Origin: Paenibacillus sp. 1_12
GTDB taxonomy: Bacteria > Bacillota > Bacilli > Paenibacillales > NBRC-103111
Assembly: GCF_900114475.1 (NCBI RefSeq)
Contig: NZ_FOTE01000002.1
Span: 248,001-312,000, forward strand
Reading direction: 5' to 3'
Length of the DNA: 64,000 nucleotides
Part shown: positions 60,845 to 64,000 of the stretch, piece by piece
How the letters are laid out: every line of letters begins with the position of its first letter
Numbering within the stretch: position 1 is the stretch's first letter
Position numbers and translations under genes: made by a program
Notes under the pieces: model-generated
What the model saw: the letters and a program-made list of their open reading frames with translations, nothing else
Databases searched by the model: none
Told to the model about the DNA's origin: nothing

Positions 60845-61822
60845 ATGCAGATATTAGTCACTGGTGCTGCCGGATTTATTGGTTCACACCTATGCGAACA
60901 ACTCCTTCAAGATGAAAGTAATCAGGTAATCGGGCTGGATGCATTTGTCCAATCGGCTACTCCTGACTGGATGAGGAAGCGCAACCTTAGAGGGTTGCTC
61001 CATCATCCACGCTTTTCTTTTGTACAGCAGCATTTATTGGAAGTTTCATGGGAAAGTCTGCTCCCAAAGGTCGACATTGTATATCATCTTGCAGCAATCC
61101 CTGGTGTAAGATCAAGCTTTGGTCGCGATTTCGAGACTTATGTGACGAATAATATATTGGCAACGCAATGCTTGCTGGAGGGCTGCCGCCAATATCCAGT
61201 CAAAAAACTGATTTATGCTTCGACCTCCTCTGTTTATGGAGAAAAGACCGGTCAGGTCAACGAACTGCTCCCAACAGACCCTTTGTCTCCCTATGGTGTC
61301 AGCAAGCTTACCGGGGAACAGCTGTGTCATGTGTATGCTCACAACGATCAGGTTCCTATCGTGATCCTTCGTTTCTTCACTGTGTATGGACCGAGACAGA
61401 GGCCTGATATGGCTTTTCACCGTTTTATTGATCACATTATGCACAGCAAACCAATACCTATTTACGGCGATGGACAGCAAACTCGTGATTTCACATTTGT
61501 TAAAGATTGTGTACGGGCTGTTGCTCAGGTTGCTTATGCGGACAATGTCATCGGTGAAACCATCAATATTGGCGGTAAGGAACGTGCATCCGTTCTGGAT
61601 TGCATTTCGATCTTGGAACAATTGGTTGGCAAAAAAATTAACATTCAGTTTATCCGTCCTACGTATGGGGAACCAAGGCATACTTGGGCAGATATCACTA
61701 AGGCACAGTCCCTGCTGGGCTATGAGCCTAAGATAGGCTTGTACCAAGGACTTGAACAAGAAATGCTCGATATTTATGAGATGACAACGTTGAAGCCTTT
61801 AATAAATAATAGCTCGGAATAA
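60845..61822 (+). CDS. ytcB: NAD-dependent sugar epimerase (YtcB-like)
   Basis: A 325-residue extended short-chain dehydrogenase. NAD site TGAAGFIGSHLCE (6-18), active-site YGVSKLTGE (Tyr and Lys), and RFFTVYGPRQRPDMAF, typical of UDP-glucuronate 4-epimerases. It would convert UDP-glucuronate to UDP-galacturonate or similar. AAGGAGG lies before the ATG. It is the last gene of the ytd/ytc unit. Confidence 0.9.
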   Translation: MQILVTGAAGFIGSHLCEQLLQDESNQVIGLDAFVQSATPDWMRKRNLRGLLHHPRFSFVQQHLLEVSWESLLPKVDIVYHLAAIPGVRSSFGRDFETYVTNNILATQCLLEGCRQYPVKKLIYASTSSVYGEKTGQVNELLPTDPLSPYGVSKLTGEQLCHVYAHNDQVPIVILRFFTVYGPRQRPDMAFHRFIDHIMHSKPIPIYGDGQQTRDFTFVKDCVRAVAQVAYADNVIGETINIGGKERASVLDCISILEQLVGKKINIQFIRPTYGEPRHTWADITKAQSLLGYEPKIGLYQGLEQEMLDIYEMTTLKPLINNSSE

Positions 61823-61840
61823 ATATAAGATTTTTGATTA

Positions 61841-61894
61841 AAAAAAACGAAGCCTCCTGATTCTACATTAATTGTGGAATGGGGGGCTTCATCG
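61841..61894 (-). terminator. Terminator between ytcB and the glycosidase-like gene
   Basis: A long imperfect hairpin: GAAGCC (61849-61854) with GGCTTC (61885-61890), and inner GATTC/GGAAT pairing, bounded by a run of seven A residues on the plus strand (T on the minus strand). The T-tract orientation serves the minus-strand gene at 61968 best; it may also stop ytcB transcripts. Confidence 0.7.
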
Positions 61895-61967
61895 TTGTTA
61901 TTTGGGGACTGATACAGGTTCGGAATACTTAGCGCAGAATTTCAGTGAAAATAATTATTGTTATTTC

Positions 61968-63971
61968 TTAACGGGTATGAACCAAAATTGCAGCAAAATC
62001 ATTCAATTCCGTTATATCAATGGATATCTCTTGTTCCGTATTGAAAAATAGAGCCTTGGATGGGTCAGTCAGATGAACAACCTCCCTGCATGCTCCTAAT
62101 CCGTGCAGCGTTACCTTCAAGTCATAGACGGGGAGCGGCATCGCATACGACACACCGTTAAATCCAGAAAGATTTAATAAATGCAGCATATAAGTGCCAT
62201 CAGACAACTTGTGAAAAAACACCTCGACATTCGCTTGTGCATTTGTCGATAAAGTCAACGGTTGATCCAGAGTATGATGGAGCAAATCCATAACCGCGTT
62301 TTTGTGATCAGCATAACCGTGTTTGTAATAAAGCTCTCCGGCCTGCCATGGAATATACACCGTCTTAAGGTTTCCATTCGCATGGATGCCCGCTCCCCAA
62401 TGCTGGTCCGAGATCCGATGCCCAGAAGCGCGTTCCGGCGGACCAAATGTGGATGGGATGACATAAGGCAACTGCTTGTCCGTATTCGGTCCAAATTCGA
62501 CGCGGTAAAAATTGTCGGTTAGGAAGATCCAATCGCGTTCGGGAAAGCTTGAAAATAACTGCTTATTGTCGGTCAGCAGATACGCAGCCTCCTGCTTGTG
62601 CACATGCAGGCTTTCCAGCTTGACATCAAATCTGTGTTGAAGAAAGGACTCATTCTCTTCGGTGAAGGAGCCACCTGTACTGAACAGACGAGTGCCTTGT
62701 AGATAAAGTGCTTCCAATGCCTGCAGCTCATCCTCCGAAAAGGTCGTAATATCCGGAATCATAATCACTTTATAGCTTTTCAGTGAGCCTACCTTAGTCG
62801 CGAGGATATTCTGATCCAGAACATCAAACAGCACATGCTCTTCCTTCAGCATTTTGTAGAGGCCCAAATACTCCTTCATATTTTTCTGAACGGGCTTGCC
62901 TGGCTTGATCAAGGCCACATCGGACATCGAGATAAAATTACCGTAGTATTGCTCATTGTTTTTGTGATATTCATAGATGGCAGCAACGGTCGGTAAATTT
63001 TCGCGGTCTGGATAATCCTCGAACACCCCGATAATACAAAAATCCAGGCCTGATCCGCTCGCCAATCCTTCCTTCAAACGGATATTAACCTCATGCTTGG
63101 ATACTCCGGTAAACCGATGTACCAGATCAATAGCATTGATGCAGCAATTACTGACCAGCTTGTCGTCCCATGAATCTTCAAGCGACTGCACATTTTCCGA
63201 GGCTGAATATAACCATACCGGATGCGGGCGTTTGTTATCCGTATTCGATTCCTTGCGGACGATATCCACTTTATGCTCGTTGTAAGTCGAGATCGCAATA
63301 TCCTTGTTTTTACTTTTCACCAACTCGTGGATACGGTCCAGCATTTCCTTAGTCGTCGCATCCTGAAACAATTTATACTGACGGTACACCAGATCATCGA
63401 GGCTTTCGGTTAAAGGTAAATCTACACCGCTGAATTCGCGAAATTTGGCTTTACAGCTGTCACAAAAGCAAATCCCATAGTGAGTCCCGCTGTAATCACG
63501 GGTCTGATAGCCAAACATGTTAAAGAAAATACCGTCCACATCGTAATTTGAGATTACTTCATCAATCATTTGTAGTGAATATTCTCTTTGATAGTAGCCG
63601 TTGATGCACGTATGAACGATCCCATGATAATTGACCTCTTTACCCTCGCGGGTTCTGTAAAACCATTCAGGCCGTTTACCAAAAATCGATTCATGTGCTT
63701 TACTGAAATCAAAACGGGCAATAAATTTCATTCCGTTAGCATGCGCTTTATCTACAGCTTCTTTTAATAGATCCTTCTGCTGGTTAGCTGCTCTGTATTG
63801 ATACTCGAGCTTTGTAGGATAAAAGGCAACGATGCCGCCCGCATTCATCATCAGCACATTAGCAGATAATCCTTTTAAATCTTCAATCAGACGATCCACA
63901 TCCAAATTGGCATCTGTTTCACGCAAGTTATTTTGAATTAATCGCAAATTGTTTTTTTGCCACCAGCTCAT
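61968..63971 (-). CDS. GHL6-like family glycoside hydrolase-type protein
   Basis: A 667-residue protein with an N-terminal TIM-barrel domain of the hypothetical glycosyl hydrolase 6 (PF14871) or alpha-amylase-like kind: KFIARFDFSKAHESIFGKRPE, then VDGIFFNMFGYQTRDYSG and a Cys cluster GICFCDSCKAKF. The C-terminal part resembles beta-galactosidase trimerization domains (IPDITTFSEDELQALEALYL, GTRLFSTGGS). No signal peptide, so cytoplasmic. AGAAGGAGG is 7 bases before the ATG. Substrate unknown. Confidence 0.8.
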   Translation of the reverse strand: MSWWQKNNLRLIQNNLRETDANLDVDRLIEDLKGLSANVLMMNAGGIVAFYPTKLEYQYRAANQQKDLLKEAVDKAHANGMKFIARFDFSKAHESIFGKRPEWFYRTREGKEVNYHGIVHTCINGYYQREYSLQMIDEVISNYDVDGIFFNMFGYQTRDYSGTHYGICFCDSCKAKFREFSGVDLPLTESLDDLVYRQYKLFQDATTKEMLDRIHELVKSKNKDIAISTYNEHKVDIVRKESNTDNKRPHPVWLYSASENVQSLEDSWDDKLVSNCCINAIDLVHRFTGVSKHEVNIRLKEGLASGSGLDFCIIGVFEDYPDRENLPTVAAIYEYHKNNEQYYGNFISMSDVALIKPGKPVQKNMKEYLGLYKMLKEEHVLFDVLDQNILATKVGSLKSYKVIMIPDITTFSEDELQALEALYLQGTRLFSTGGSFTEENESFLQHRFDVKLESLHVHKQEAAYLLTDNKQLFSSFPERDWIFLTDNFYRVEFGPNTDKQLPYVIPSTFGPPERASGHRISDQHWGAGIHANGNLKTVYIPWQAGELYYKHGYADHKNAVMDLLHHTLDQPLTLSTNAQANVEVFFHKLSDGTYMLHLLNLSGFNGVSYAMPLPVYDLKVTLHGLGACREVVHLTDPSKALFFNTEQEISIDITELNDFAAILVHTR

Positions 63972-64000
63972 GAAATTGCCTCCTTCTGATACAAGTTGGT

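Overview
The window looks like a chromosomal segment of an endospore-forming Bacillales member, most probably Paenibacillus or a close relative. The evidence is the conserved order asp23-amaP-DUF2273-nusB-folD-xseA next to accBC, a complete spoIIIA operon flanked by yqhV, a CotS/CotSA/YtcABC/YtdA-type spore-coat locus, several YesMN/LplABC-style sugar uptake genes, and many AGGAGG-like Shine-Dalgarno (SD) sites with GTG, TTG or even CTG starts. I saw no tRNA, rRNA, insertion sequence, prophage or CRISPR array.

Layout. 1-6,000: housekeeping genes on the minus strand (xseA cut by the window edge, folD, nusB, the Asp23/AmaP envelope-stress module, and the acetyl-CoA carboxylase subunits accC and accB). 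6,050-9,300: a 7TM-DISM histidine kinase divergent from a LuxR-type response regulator, then a very acidic 79-residue protein. 9,450-16,050: spoIIIAA-AH and yqhV, with a good sigma-E promoter candidate before spoIIIAA. 16,100-18,260: the sulfolactate genes comA and comB and a DUF441 membrane protein. 18,270-27,080: lysC, a phosphatase-like protein with an altered active site, MATE, VanZ, an APH-type kinase, a sugar isomerase, AIM24 and a PfkB kinase. 27,300-29,000: three tandem membrane-anchored paralogs with a shared winged-helix-like C-terminal domain, plus what looks like a decayed fourth copy. 29,200-34,700: GH4 glycosidase with an AraC regulator, a diguanylate cyclase, a DUF421 protein and a Fur-controlled flavodoxin. 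34,870-39,220: a four-gene polyol or ketose catabolic operon (aldolase, FGGY kinase, polyol dehydrogenase, DeoR regulator). 39,390-43,540: YogA-like reductase, HAD, aldo/keto reductase, alpha/beta hydrolase and a small protein. 43,660-50,910: a YesMN two-component system with an LplABC-type sugar importer that lacks an ATPase gene. 51,080-61,820: the spore-coat polysaccharide and kinase locus. 61,968-63,971: a glycosidase-like protein.

How it fits together. Three blocks serve sporulation: SpoIIIA forms the mother-cell side of the feeding channel, ComA/ComB make sulfolactate (a spore solute in B. subtilis), and the 51-62 kb locus would make and attach nucleotide-sugar-derived glycans in the outer coat. 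The rest is largely carbohydrate scavenging, each block with its own regulator. The most notable signals are the four-copy membrane winged-helix family, a hairpin repeat that ends in the SD sequence of accC, spoIIIAH and cotSA, two acidic-repeat proteins in the spore-coat locus, and a terminator-like hairpin in the leader of the YogA-like gene.
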